Shown here: positions 45,489 through 53,549 of the stretch, piece by piece
Numbering within the stretch: the stretch's first letter is position 1
Layout: every line of letters begins with the position of its first letter
NCBI GenBank assembly: GCA_032251045.1
Contig: JAVVEW010000005.1
Location: forward strand, 6,123-70,122
Direction of reading: 5' to 3'
From: JAVVEW01 sp032251045
GTDB taxonomy: Bacteria; Pseudomonadota; Gammaproteobacteria; Methylococcales; Methylomonadaceae
Length of the DNA: 64,000 nt
Translations under genes and position numbers: made by a program
The notes under the pieces: model-generated
What the model was told of the DNA's origin: nothing
What the model saw: the letters and a program-made list of their open reading frames with translations, nothing else
Database searches by the model: none

Positions 45489-46421
45489 TCAGCCAGATCG
45501 CAGGCTCGTCGGGTGCGCAGCGCGGCGCAGCCCATAATGCGCATGGCGGCACAAAATTTGCCGCGCCCAATGGATATGTGTCGCGGTCTCACACATGGCA
45601 TCGTTTTGTTTGAACACCGCAGGTGAATCTATCGACAAAAGCGCCTGGGCGTCTTGATAATCTGGTTCGGAAACCGCGTAATGCTGTTGAATCAAGGCAA
45701 TTTGCGTTGGATGAATAGCGGTTTTCCCTACCAGGCCATGGGCCAAATCCATGCCAATTTCCCGAGCCAGGGTTTGTTCATCATTCAAATAGTCATAAAC
45801 CGGTGCCGATAAAGTAAAGCCTGATGGAATAAAGGTGGTGACCAGCTGCGCGATGACCGCAGCGATGGGCGTTTCATACCATGTGAGACCTCGCGGGCGG
45901 CGTATTCGCAGCAAATTCAGTAAATCATTGCCGCCAATGCGCAACACCGGTATCCGCTCTCTGAGCGAACTGCGCGCCAATTGTCGGGCCAGACGGCGCA
46001 TCGCTACCGCGTCAAAAACAGCGGCGGTTTCCAGAGTTGGCATGATGCTGTAAGAGGTTTCCTGTAATAGTTCGAAGTAAGCCGGCATTTGGCGGCTGTC
46101 GAATTTCGGCAACACAAAACCATCCAGGTTGTCGATGCCGGGCAGTGCCAATACCCGGCGCAGCACGGTCGGATTTCTGACCCGAATAAACCGGTAGCGG
46201 CTATCGATGCGCTGAATAAGCGGTAAGAAATGCGCAAGCGACTCGATGCAGCGTTCGACATCCTGTTCGGCGACGGCATCTTCCGTACAAATAATCATCG
46301 ACTTGATTTGCGGCACTTTCTCGGCATTGGCGATTTTGACTAAGTCCGGATGCAGGGCAGGTACATATAACGACGCTCCCAGCGCCCAGGCTTGCATGAG
46401 TGAGCCATCAGACATGGTCAT
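45489..46421 (-). CDS. CitE/HpcH-like aldolase-lyase of the Ter module
   Basis: This TIM-barrel protein of the HpcH/HpaI aldolase and citrate-lyase-beta family belongs to the sub-type found beside phosphoribosyltransferases in Ter operons. Visible blocks are LGASLYVPALHPDLVKIANAEK, IICTEDAVAEQDVE, the RVRNP strand, LDGFVLPKFD, PVLRIGGNDLL and VGKTAIHPTQI. Family members act on acyl or oxo-acid substrates with divalent metal. The start is set at 46421, where ATG overlaps the StiP-like stop. Starts at 46415 or 46397 are also possible; the frame to 46502 would overlap deeply. Confidence 0.82.
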   Translation of the reverse strand: MTMSDGSLMQAWALGASLYVPALHPDLVKIANAEKVPQIKSMIICTEDAVAEQDVERCIESLAHFLPLIQRIDSRYRFIRVRNPTVLRRVLALPGIDNLDGFVLPKFDSRQMPAYFELLQETSYSIMPTLETAAVFDAVAMRRLARQLARSSLRERIPVLRIGGNDLLNLLRIRRPRGLTWYETPIAAVIAQLVTTFIPSGFTLSAPVYDYLNDEQTLAREIGMDLAHGLVGKTAIHPTQIALIQQHYAVSEPDYQDAQALLSIDSPAVFKQNDAMCETATHIHWARQILCRHAHYGLRRAAHPTSLRSG

Positions 46422-47521
46422 GACCTTGTATTGCGAATTAAGGCGACTGCGCGGTAAGGCAACGCCGGCAGTGTAGTGATGAAAATATTTTTTTGGGCAC
46501 ACAGATGGCGTAAATGCGCAATGGCAGGGTCGGCTTTGTTGTTCACCAATACCCTATCGGCCGAGCGCCGCAATAACACCCGGGTGGCCTCGCCGATGCC
46601 GGGTTTGATCAGGTTTGGATTGTGAACGCCATAAGTTTTACCGACCCAGGCCAAAAAGGCGGTCGATTGTTCACGCATGGCTTGTTTTTCCTCTGAGGCG
46701 GGCGGCTGGCCGGGTGAACAATCAGCGACGTGCGCCAGGATGGCATCGATAAAGGTATTGGACAGATCGCAATGCCTGAAGTCTTGGTAATAATGGCAGC
46801 CGTGAAAGTCGCTGTCGGACAATTGCGCGGCATCCAAAACGGAGCGGCTGATCAAACCAGAAACGGTGGCGTTCAGAATACTGGAAGGAATCAGATAATC
46901 CGCATGCGAGGCCGCCGCTGCCGCGCTGCCGGACAAATCGGTCAGCACATACAAATCGGGCGCGATGTGCAACCGGTATTTTTGCCAAAAAGCATGCAGG
47001 CTTTTTTTCAACTCGCCGGCAATGACCCCTTTTCCGGTCCAGCCATCCACAAACACCAACGATTCAGGCCGGTGTCGGCGCAATAAATAGCGCAGCGCAT
47101 TTTCATCGATGCCGCGATCGCGAATAATGGAAATCGAGTAATGTTCGACCCCGGACACGAAAAGTCGTTGTTGCAGCACGCGCTTGAGTAAGACACCGAT
47201 CGGCGTTCCGGCACGAGCCAGCGAAACCAAGGTGATTTCATCAGCGCCCCGGGCGCGCTGATCGTTACGAACCCTGCAGGCCAAATCGAGTACATGTTGC
47301 GCCATTTGGCCAGCGTTTTCAGCCAAGGCATCGTGAAACAATTGCAAATAGGCGGCGGAAGGCGCGGCTTCGTGGGTCAGCATTTCCGAATAATGTTTTG
47401 CACCACTTTGAATCAACCGCTCTTTTTCTTCAACCGGCGTATTCGGCACCTGAATGGGTTTCAGTAAAAACCTAACATCGTCAGGCGCGTAGCTGCCGGA
47501 AAAATCACCATCATGGTTCAT
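46418..47521 (-). CDS. StiP-like protein (PRTase/PELOTA-type) of the Ter module
   Basis: The 367-residue protein opens with SGSYAPDDVRFLLKPIQV and has the EKERLIQSGAKHYSEML block seen in proteins annotated as cysteine protease StiP. Comparative genomics has described such Ter-associated proteins as a phosphoribosyltransferase-like domain with a C-terminal PELOTA-type nucleic-acid-binding part. The LVSLARAGTPIGVLLKR and SLVFVDGWTGKGVI segments look like the PRTase core. Whether it is a peptidase or a transferase cannot be told from sequence. Start and stop overlap both neighbours by 4 bases. Confidence 0.8.
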   Translation of the reverse strand: MNHDGDFSGSYAPDDVRFLLKPIQVPNTPVEEKERLIQSGAKHYSEMLTHEAAPSAAYLQLFHDALAENAGQMAQHVLDLACRVRNDQRARGADEITLVSLARAGTPIGVLLKRVLQQRLFVSGVEHYSISIIRDRGIDENALRYLLRRHRPESLVFVDGWTGKGVIAGELKKSLHAFWQKYRLHIAPDLYVLTDLSGSAAAAASHADYLIPSSILNATVSGLISRSVLDAAQLSDSDFHGCHYYQDFRHCDLSNTFIDAILAHVADCSPGQPPASEEKQAMREQSTAFLAWVGKTYGVHNPNLIKPGIGEATRVLLRRSADRVLVNNKADPAIAHLRHLCAQKNIFITTLPALPYRAVALIRNTRS

Positions 47522-48264
47522 GGGAACAGGCTTGCCAATTGACTGTTTTGAGGCATCAAGGCGTAATCACATAACGCCATGAACGGCCCATCGGTAAAAC
47601 TATCGCCCAGGCCAATGGTGATCAGGTCATCGTAGCGTGAACGGTATTGTTCAATCAAAAAACGAACGGCCCGCGCCTTGCCAATCGCCGCCGGAATAAT
47701 CGCCAGATTATTGTCGTTGCAATGGCAATAAAATTGCCCGGCCACAACCGCCGGATGAGATTGCAGCACGGTCTGCAACAGCGTTTGCAAGGCTTGGTGG
47801 TCAGCCTGGTCATGCTTGATAACGCCATACCAGACCTGGCCGAAGTCTTCAATCAAGCGCGGTTTCAAACCAGATTGACCCGCGGCATAGGTCATGACAG
47901 CCTGCCATAACGCGGCCAGCTCATCCTGACAGGCCGACATGGCTGTTTGCATACGCTGATGCCAAACGCTATCGAGTTGGCCGTGTTGATCCACAATAAC
48001 CGCGCCGTGGTTCAACACCGCTTGGTGGCTGAACGGCAAATCCACCCGGGAGAAGGCGTTGAAGTTACGCGCGGTCACCGGAATCACCGCATGACTTGCC
48101 GAAAGCCACGACCATAGCCAGGTTTGCCTGGGCGTGGCGTAAGAAATCGCCGCGCCATCTTTAAGATAAGCACATGCTGTCAAAGCCTTACGTTGCGTGG
48201 GGCCACATTTGCGCAAGGTTTGAAACAGGGTGTCATCCAGGTCGGTGAAAACTAAACTGTGCAT
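47518..48264 (-). CDS. HAD phosphatase of the Ter module
   Basis: This 248-residue HAD hydrolase resembles the sucrose-/trehalose-phosphatase branch. Motif I is VFTDLDDTLFQT at the N-terminus, motif II is VIPVTARN, the Lys is in IGKARAVRFLIEQY, and motif IV is LITIGLGDSFTDGPFM. The start at 48264 is used because it puts motif I right at the N-terminus; it overlaps the preceding phosphoribosyltransferase gene by 32 bases. It is probably a phosphatase acting on the product of that module; the substrate is unknown. Confidence 0.85.
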   Translation of the reverse strand: MHSLVFTDLDDTLFQTLRKCGPTQRKALTACAYLKDGAAISYATPRQTWLWSWLSASHAVIPVTARNFNAFSRVDLPFSHQAVLNHGAVIVDQHGQLDSVWHQRMQTAMSACQDELAALWQAVMTYAAGQSGLKPRLIEDFGQVWYGVIKHDQADHQALQTLLQTVLQSHPAVVAGQFYCHCNDNNLAIIPAAIGKARAVRFLIEQYRSRYDDLITIGLGDSFTDGPFMALCDYALMPQNSQLASLFP

Positions 48265-49447
48265 GGCCCTGTTGATAGGAAACTTGTGCACTGATGGCGT
48301 TCAGATGCTGCAATGCCCCGATAAAATCTAACTCATGGGTATCTTTGCCCGGCACCAGAGGTGTTTCATGACAGACGATGACACGGGCGTAGCGCTCAGG
48401 ATCAACGTTGTAAAGATAGTTATGAATAGCTTCTTGATAATTATCGGTAAAGCGTAATTTCGAGACGATAGCGCCTTCGACATAAATGGGCGAACGGGTG
48501 GTCGCCTGTATGATGACCGCATGGCCGCTGTGATCCAGCGCCCGGCCCAGTAAAAAAGCCGGCGCATTGCACTCGCCGGTGCCCAGTACCAACACCGGAC
48601 GGCTATCGCCGGTAGCCGGTAAAAACGGCGTCAGCTCGGTCAGTGTTGACGCCGACAAAGTGATGGCCTGATCGAGACCGGTTCGCCCAGGCCAGGCGAT
48701 CAGATGCCGTTTGCAATGTCCATCGCCGGTGCTGCGCAAATCAGGGTCATGGTGGCCGGTCGGTTGGGGGGAAGCCGGTGTAAAACGCCATTGACCTTCC
48801 AATAAAGATACCCAGCGAATCGGTACACCGGCAGCTTGCATCGCCGCCTGACGATGCGCCGCCGAAGCAAAATTCACCAAACTGGCGATAATGACTTCCT
48901 CTAGCGCTGGATTAGCGGCGCGATACGCCTGGATCAAGCGGGCAAACGTCGCGCCGGTGCTGATTTCATCGTCGATCAACACCAAGCGCCGCGCTTGGCT
49001 GAAATGATGACGATGCGCTGCCTGGGTCGGCCAATACAAATAGAAGTCCGCAGCATGACTGTGTGCTTCGACAAAATCCAGCGCGTCATAACCTGCCAGG
49101 TGATAGCGCGTGGTTTGCATGAACAGGCCAGAGGCCATGCCGGTCGCCAACGCCGCCTCATAAACCCCATAGCCAAGTCCTGTGGCGGTTTCCGCCATAC
49201 CGATCCATAAAGCGGGCGCGTCAAAACCGGTTGCCAGAATTTTTTCCGACAATAACTGATAGGTATAGGCCATGGTTGCCGGCGTGACCGGGTAATGTTT
49301 ACCGAGCACCTTGCTGACCAATAAAAAGCCTCGCGGGCTGTTAATGCGCGAGGCAAACCCTAATAGGTCAGTCAGCGCCAGGTCGCCCGCGTGCGCCGTC
49401 ACCTGCAAGGTGCCGGTTCTGAGCTGGACAGTGATGGTCGTGTTCAT
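48233..49447 (-). CDS. Phosphoribosyltransferase with TRSP domain (Ter module)
   Basis: The 404-residue protein has an N-terminal phosphoribosyltransferase domain. The PRPP-binding motif is RLVLIDDEISTGATF (about residue 155), preceded by a flexible-loop region (TRYHLAGYDALDFVEAHSHA). The second half (VLVLGTGECNAPAFLLGRALD, TTRSPIYVEGAIVSKL) matches the TRSP domain always linked with such PRTases in Ter operons. It would join a base-like compound to PRPP or split a nucleotide-like one. It is the first enzyme after the TerD genes. Confidence 0.85.
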   Translation of the reverse strand: MNTTITVQLRTGTLQVTAHAGDLALTDLLGFASRINSPRGFLLVSKVLGKHYPVTPATMAYTYQLLSEKILATGFDAPALWIGMAETATGLGYGVYEAALATGMASGLFMQTTRYHLAGYDALDFVEAHSHAADFYLYWPTQAAHRHHFSQARRLVLIDDEISTGATFARLIQAYRAANPALEEVIIASLVNFASAAHRQAAMQAAGVPIRWVSLLEGQWRFTPASPQPTGHHDPDLRSTGDGHCKRHLIAWPGRTGLDQAITLSASTLTELTPFLPATGDSRPVLVLGTGECNAPAFLLGRALDHSGHAVIIQATTRSPIYVEGAIVSKLRFTDNYQEAIHNYLYNVDPERYARVIVCHETPLVPGKDTHELDFIGALQHLNAISAQVSYQQGHAQFSFHRPG

Positions 49448-49472
49448 GGAAAAACGCGCCGGCCAACCCTTT

Positions 49473-50057
49473 TCATAGATACGGGATAATCGCCGGAATC
49501 AATTGCTCGATGGTGCGTCCCGAGACCAGCTCACCCATTGCGTGCATTTTCCATTCACCATTGTGACGATACACTTTAGCCATGATTTGCGCTGTATGCG
49601 CACCTTGCGCACTCAGGCTATAACGGGCGATTTCCGCATTATTGTCGTCGTTGACGATACGGCAATAAGCATTGTCCACCGCCTCAAAGGTTTGCCCGGT
49701 AAACGAATTGACCGTAAACACCAGTGATTTGACGTCTTCGTCGACCTTGGACAAGTCTACGATAATCTGTTCATCATCGCCATCACCCTCGCCGGTCAGG
49801 TTATCGCCGGTATGACGAATACTGCCGTCACGGCTTTTCAGTTGACGGAACCAGACCGTGTCGATCACGGTATTATCGTGACCGAATAACACACAGGACG
49901 CATCGAGGTCGATCGAACCGCCGCCGCCAAACAACCCACTGATTAAACCTTTCGGCTTAGCGGCATCCCAGCCAAGCCCCATGATGATACGCGTCAGAGC
50001 TTGTCCGGCTGCTTTGTCCAACGAGATTTTCTGCCCTTTGGTTAACGATATGGCCAT
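49473..50057 (-). CDS. TerD-family protein (TerZ-like)
   Basis: A 194-residue TerD-fold protein. It has the typical start (SLTKGQKISLD), the SIDLDASCVLFG strand, the calcium-site motif HTGDNLTGEGDGDDEQIIVDL, and AEIARYSLSAQGAHTAQIMAKVYRHNGEWKM near the end. It differs from its two upstream paralogues by a longer glycine-rich loop (LISGLFGGGGS) and a different C-terminus, as in TerZ. It is the third TerD copy in the operon. Confidence 0.9.
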   Translation of the reverse strand: MAISLTKGQKISLDKAAGQALTRIIMGLGWDAAKPKGLISGLFGGGGSIDLDASCVLFGHDNTVIDTVWFRQLKSRDGSIRHTGDNLTGEGDGDDEQIIVDLSKVDEDVKSLVFTVNSFTGQTFEAVDNAYCRIVNDDNNAEIARYSLSAQGAHTAQIMAKVYRHNGEWKMHAMGELVSGRTIEQLIPAIIPYL

Positions 50058-50101
50058 TTTGATTTTGATACCTTAAGTTAAATAAAGTGGATGCCTTCAA
50101 G

Positions 50102-50677
50102 TCACACATTCACGCCAAACGACGACGCCAAAGGCCCAAGGCCACCTTTGAAGCCTTGACCCACCGCCTTGAATTTCCAGTCGGCACCGTTACGGTACAA
50201 GTCGCCAAAAATCATTGCGGTTTCGATCGATGCGTCCTCGCTCAGATCGTATCGTGCGATTTCAGCGCCATTTTCTTGATTGACAATGCGAATATAAGCT
50301 TTCGATACCTGGCCGAAATTTTGCTGTCTGGCCTCGGCATCATGAATGGTCACGGCGAAAGACACTTTATCGATATCGCTCGATAGTTTGTTCAGCTCGA
50401 CCTCAATGACCTCATCGTCACCGTCACCTGCACCGGTCAGGTTGTCGCCTTGATGCACCACCGCGCCATCAGCGACGGATTTATTGTTGTAAAAACAAAA
50501 ATCCTGGTCATTGCGAACCTTGCCGTCCGTGGTTAACAAAAAACCGCTGGCGTCCAGGTCAAACGCCGCGCCGTCGGTGACTCTCGCGTCCCAACCCAGC
50601 CCCACCAGAATTTTGTTCAATCCCGGTGCTTCTTTGCTTAAATTAACATTGCCGCCTTTAGCGAGTGATACAGCCAT
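50102..50677 (-). CDS. TerD-family protein (TerD/TerE)
   Basis: A 191-residue TerD-fold protein that binds calcium through HQGDNLTGAGDGDDEVIEVEL. It has the full TerD pattern: SLAKGGNVNLSKE, GWDARVTDGAAFDLDASGFLL, NFGQVSKAYIRIVN, RYDLSEDASIETAMIFG and KAVGQGFKGGLGPLASSFGV. It is very similar to the next gene upstream, so the pair probably arose by duplication. TerD and TerE cannot be separated safely by eye. Confidence 0.93.
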   Translation of the reverse strand: MAVSLAKGGNVNLSKEAPGLNKILVGLGWDARVTDGAAFDLDASGFLLTTDGKVRNDQDFCFYNNKSVADGAVVHQGDNLTGAGDGDDEVIEVELNKLSSDIDKVSFAVTIHDAEARQQNFGQVSKAYIRIVNQENGAEIARYDLSEDASIETAMIFGDLYRNGADWKFKAVGQGFKGGLGPLASSFGVNV

Positions 50678-50766
50678 GGTAGTACCTCTTTTTTGATGGA
50701 TGTGGAAACAGTCTTGCCAGCATCAACTCGGAACCTGACGCCGGCAGGGGATGAAGCGAATGATTA

Positions 50767-51342
50767 TTACAACTGAACGCCGTGTTGAATAGCCAAGGCT
50801 TTTAAGCCACCGGCATAACCTTGACCGACGGCACGAAATTTCCATTCCGCACCATGCCGATAGATTTCACCAAACACCATCGCCGTTTCGGTCGAGGCGT
50901 CTTCGCTCAAGTCATAGCGCGTGACTTCCAGGTTAGTGTCTTTATTGACCAGGCGAATCGCGGCATTGCGCACCTGGCCAAAATTTTGCCGCCGGGACTC
51001 GGCATCATGAATAGTGACAGCAACCACGATTTTGGTAATTTCAGCCGGAATTTTATCGAGCACAATATGAATCACCTCGTCATCACCGTCGCCTTCGCCG
51101 GTACGGTTATCACCGGTATGTTCAACCGAACCACAGGTGGATTTCAATTGGTTATAAAAAATAAAATCGTGGTCGGCGCGGACTTTATTATCGTCCTTGA
51201 GCATAAACACACTGGCATCCAAATCAAAGTCAGAGCCATCGGTTGACCGCGCATCCCAGCTGAGTCCGACATGAATATTTTTCAATTGCGGATCGGTTTT
51301 ACTCAGACTGATATTGCCGCCCTTACTAAGCGAAATAGCCAT
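50767..51342 (-). CDS. terD: TerD-family protein
   Basis: A 191-residue TerD-fold protein with the calcium motif HTGDNRTGEGDGDDEVIHIVL. It aligns along its whole length with the neighbouring copy: SLSKGGNISLSKT, SWDARSTDGSDFDLDASVFML, NFGQVRNAAIRLVN and RYDLSEDASTETAMVFGEIYRHGAEWKFRAVGQG. CAGGAGGCG precedes the ATG. It lies 18 bases after the DUF475 gene. Confidence 0.94.
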   Translation of the reverse strand: MAISLSKGGNISLSKTDPQLKNIHVGLSWDARSTDGSDFDLDASVFMLKDDNKVRADHDFIFYNQLKSTCGSVEHTGDNRTGEGDGDDEVIHIVLDKIPAEITKIVVAVTIHDAESRRQNFGQVRNAAIRLVNKDTNLEVTRYDLSEDASTETAMVFGEIYRHGAEWKFRAVGQGYAGGLKALAIQHGVQL

Positions 51343-51360
51343 TGAATCGCCTCCTGAAAG

Positions 51361-52380
51361 TTAATGAGAAGAACTGCTTTCGGCCTTTTTATAGCGCATC
51401 GATGAAAACACTGCCAGCACGATCAGTGCGGCGCCGATCAAACCGGTAAAGACCTCGGGAATCGGAGTGTGGGTTGTGATCAGCATGATGACCGCCAAAA
51501 TGCCGATAGCATAATGAGCGCCATGTTCGAGAAAAACGTACTCATCCAGGGTTCCTTGATTGACCAGATAAACCGTCAAAGACCTGACAAACATCGCGCC
51601 GATACCCAACCCCAGCATGATAATCACGATATTGCGGGTGATGGCGAATGCGCCGATGACACCGTCGAAAGAAAACGACGCATCCAGAATTTCAAGATAA
51701 ATAAACGACATCGCGCCGCTTTTTTTGATCACATCGCTGCCTGTAGCACCCTCTTCGGCTTCCGATGCAAAAAAACTGTCCAGGCTACTGACCAGGCCAT
51801 ACAGGAAAATACCCAAAATGCCGCCCAACAGCACGTCCGGGCCATCGAGTGCCGGCACCAACTGATACGTTATCAATAACAACAACAAGGATAAAGTTGT
51901 AGCTATCGCATCGATTTTGCCCAGTTCTTGAATTTTCTGTTCCAGCCGCCCCAGCCAATAAATATCCCGCGCCTCATCGAATAAAAAGGAAAACGCCACT
52001 AACAGTAAAAAAGTACCGCCAAATGCGGCGATAAACGGATGTGCGTCATGCAGGTAGCGCGAATACTGATCCGGGTCAGCCAACGCCATTTGCGTGACTT
52101 GCCACAGACCCAGGTCGGCGGCAAAGGCGACAATCAACACCGGAAACACCAAACGCATACCAAACACGGCGACGACAATCCCCCAGGTTAAAAACCGGCG
52201 TTGCCATAAGGGTGACATGGTTTTCAGCACCGACGCATTGACCACCGCGTTATCGAATGACAGGCTTACCTCCAAAACACCCAGAATAAGCGCCAACACA
52301 GCCGCTTGCAAACCACCAAAGCCAAAGGCGACGACCAAACAAACCAGTGTAAAAAACAACGACAATCGAAAGTGACGCAT
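51361..52380 (-). CDS. DUF475/TerC-like membrane protein
   Basis: A polytopic membrane protein (339 residues, about nine helices) of the DUF475 family, a TerC relative that commonly heads Ter operons. The signature VLEVSLSFDNAVVNASVLKTM, with acidic residues in a membrane segment, and the repeat copy ILDASFSFDGVIGAFAIT are visible. The start at 52380 has an AAAGAGATAAAG leader. The frame stays open to 52530, but those extra 50 codons are made of the IS200/IS605 right-end sequence and are not real protein. It is proposed to be a metal-linked membrane partner of TerD and TerB. Confidence 0.9.
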   Translation of the reverse strand: MRHFRLSLFFTLVCLVVAFGFGGLQAAVLALILGVLEVSLSFDNAVVNASVLKTMSPLWQRRFLTWGIVVAVFGMRLVFPVLIVAFAADLGLWQVTQMALADPDQYSRYLHDAHPFIAAFGGTFLLLVAFSFLFDEARDIYWLGRLEQKIQELGKIDAIATTLSLLLLLITYQLVPALDGPDVLLGGILGIFLYGLVSSLDSFFASEAEEGATGSDVIKKSGAMSFIYLEILDASFSFDGVIGAFAITRNIVIIMLGLGIGAMFVRSLTVYLVNQGTLDEYVFLEHGAHYAIGILAVIMLITTHTPIPEVFTGLIGAALIVLAVFSSMRYKKAESSSSH

Positions 52381-52407
52381 CTTTATCTCTTTAATGTTAA
52401 ATGAATA

Positions 52408-52531
52408 TTGACATCCTCCCTGGCCTTCAGGCCGGAGATTCCTGCGGCGCTCAAGCAGCTCATGTTGCTTGAGTCGCTTCGGTGGGTTCTTGGCCCGACG
52501 CCCCAACAGCCGGACGAAGTCTCTGCACAAG
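52408..52531 (-). ncRNA. Candidate omegaRNA (reRNA) scaffold
   Basis: The 124 bases from the TnpB stop to the transposon end correspond to the region that in intact elements makes the TnpB guide RNA. Visible folds are an 8-base stem CTCAAGCA/TGCTTGAG (plus coordinates 52450-52457 and 52466-52473) and the GGCCTGAAGGCC hairpin next to the end. The guide would begin after TCAA with TATTCATTTAACATTAAAG, which is the Ter operon leader. Whether it is transcribed or used is unknown. Confidence 0.5.
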
Positions 52532-52590
52532 CTATAACCGGGCGTGTCCCGCCCTTAAAACAATCAAGCGCATCCAGGTTGCCACTTTGC
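52408..52590 (-). mobile_element. IS200/IS605 (IS1341-type) tnpB 3' remnant with right end
   Basis: Reading the minus strand after the pgpA stop, the codons LRAGHARL-stop (52532-52558) match the usual TnpB C-terminus. A structured non-coding segment follows, ending GGAGGATGTCAA at 52408. The segments AAGAACCCACCGAAGC, GCAGGAATCTCCGG, the GGCCTGAAGGCC hairpin and the terminal GGGAGGATGTCAA are the conserved pattern of IS1341-type right ends, where cleavage falls after TCAA. The rest of tnpB and the left end are absent, since pgpA occupies that space. The left boundary is approximate. Confidence 0.78.
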
Positions 52591-52592
52591 CG

Positions 52593-53084
52593 TTAAACCA
52601 GCAGCGCATATCCCCAAAAACAGGCTAATGTATAAATCGCCGCCAAGGCATCGTCAAACATCACGCCAAAACCGTTTTTGAGTTTCTGATCAAAAAAACC
52701 AATAGGCCAGGGCTTTACAATATCAAAAAACCGAAACAGCAAAAAAGCCACGCCAAAGGCCACAGGTGTTAGCGGAATCATCACCAGAATAAACAGCATG
52801 GCGACGATTTCATCCCAAACAATGCCTGAGTGATCAGGCACGCCGAAATAAGCGCCGGCCTGGTCACAAAGATAAATACCTATGACAAAAAAAACGGCCA
52901 GAACGGCCAGTATGAAAGTGCTCGGCATCAGCGCCATAAGCAGAAAATACAACGGATACGCCACCAGCGTTCCAATCGTTCCAGGCGCTTTCGGACTCAA
53001 GCCGCTGCCAAAGCCAAAAGCGACAAATAAAACAGGGTCAGAGCTAATCGTCTGAAAATCTAACTTAGGTCGCTGTGTCATCAT
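52593..53084 (-). CDS. pgpA: Phosphatidylglycerophosphatase A
   Basis: PgpA removes phosphate from phosphatidylglycerol phosphate at the inner membrane, the last step of phosphatidylglycerol synthesis. The product (about 163 residues from MMTQRPKLDF) has the family motifs FGSGLSPKAPGTIGTL, GIVWDEIVAMLFI, FRFFDIVKPWPI and GVMFDDALAAIYT, plus four hydrophobic segments. The start at 53084 has a GAG-containing site; the frame runs 14 codons further upstream. The stop lies right at the edge of the IS remnant, so the insertion or deletion left pgpA complete. Confidence 0.95.
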   Translation of the reverse strand: MMTQRPKLDFQTISSDPVLFVAFGFGSGLSPKAPGTIGTLVAYPLYFLLMALMPSTFILAVLAVFFVIGIYLCDQAGAYFGVPDHSGIVWDEIVAMLFILVMIPLTPVAFGVAFLLFRFFDIVKPWPIGFFDQKLKNGFGVMFDDALAAIYTLACFWGYALLV

Positions 53085-53549
53085 TATTATCTCGCCAATC
53101 GAACCATAGACACAGTCCGAGAGCATAGGCTAGTGAGGAAAGAACAGGCGGCTGTTTTACGCGTTCAACTGCCGAAAAGAACAAGCCTTGATAAGGCAAG
53201 AGCCTTCAATATAGTCATGTTCAACAACCACTGTCAAGCAACAGCCTCCCGGATCAGCCATACTGACCCGAACCTTCTGGCGAGTACGAACCACACCGTA
53301 ATACAGCACTCCTGCTACCGACAGGCTTGGTCTGTGGCTCTTTTATGCGATTCTGCCCGGCTCCACCTCAAAACCAATCACAACGCGATGCCCATCAGAT
53401 GAATCGACTGATTGCCTACATCATGCTTAAGCCTAAGCTGCGCCAGCGCCCTGCCCTCGGGCGCCAGCTCTACCTCGTTAAACAAATACACCGGGCCGTT
53501 CTTGTGCCGTGCCCGTATGCCGCTTTGCCGCATACGGGCTACATGTTGC
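53085..53549. other. Gap between pgpA and the RTX fragment
   Basis: This stretch of about 465 bases has no recognisable gene. On the minus strand, codons ending at 53378 read NGPVYLFNEVELAPEGRALA and beyond, with protein-like composition, and may be the tail of a lost gene; I cannot name it. Directly after the RTX stop lies an imperfect palindrome (GCCCGTATGC/GCATACGGGC, 53513-53541), which may be a REP-like element or terminator. Confidence 0.4.

Noticed and set aside
52381..52530. A 50-codon N-terminal extension of the DUF475 protein
   Set aside because: The extension translates the IS200/IS605 right-end sequence, and a normal start with a ribosome-binding site lies at 52380.
52408..52596. 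Plus-strand 62-codon open frame
   Set aside because: It is the antisense of the tnpB remnant and shows no protein features.
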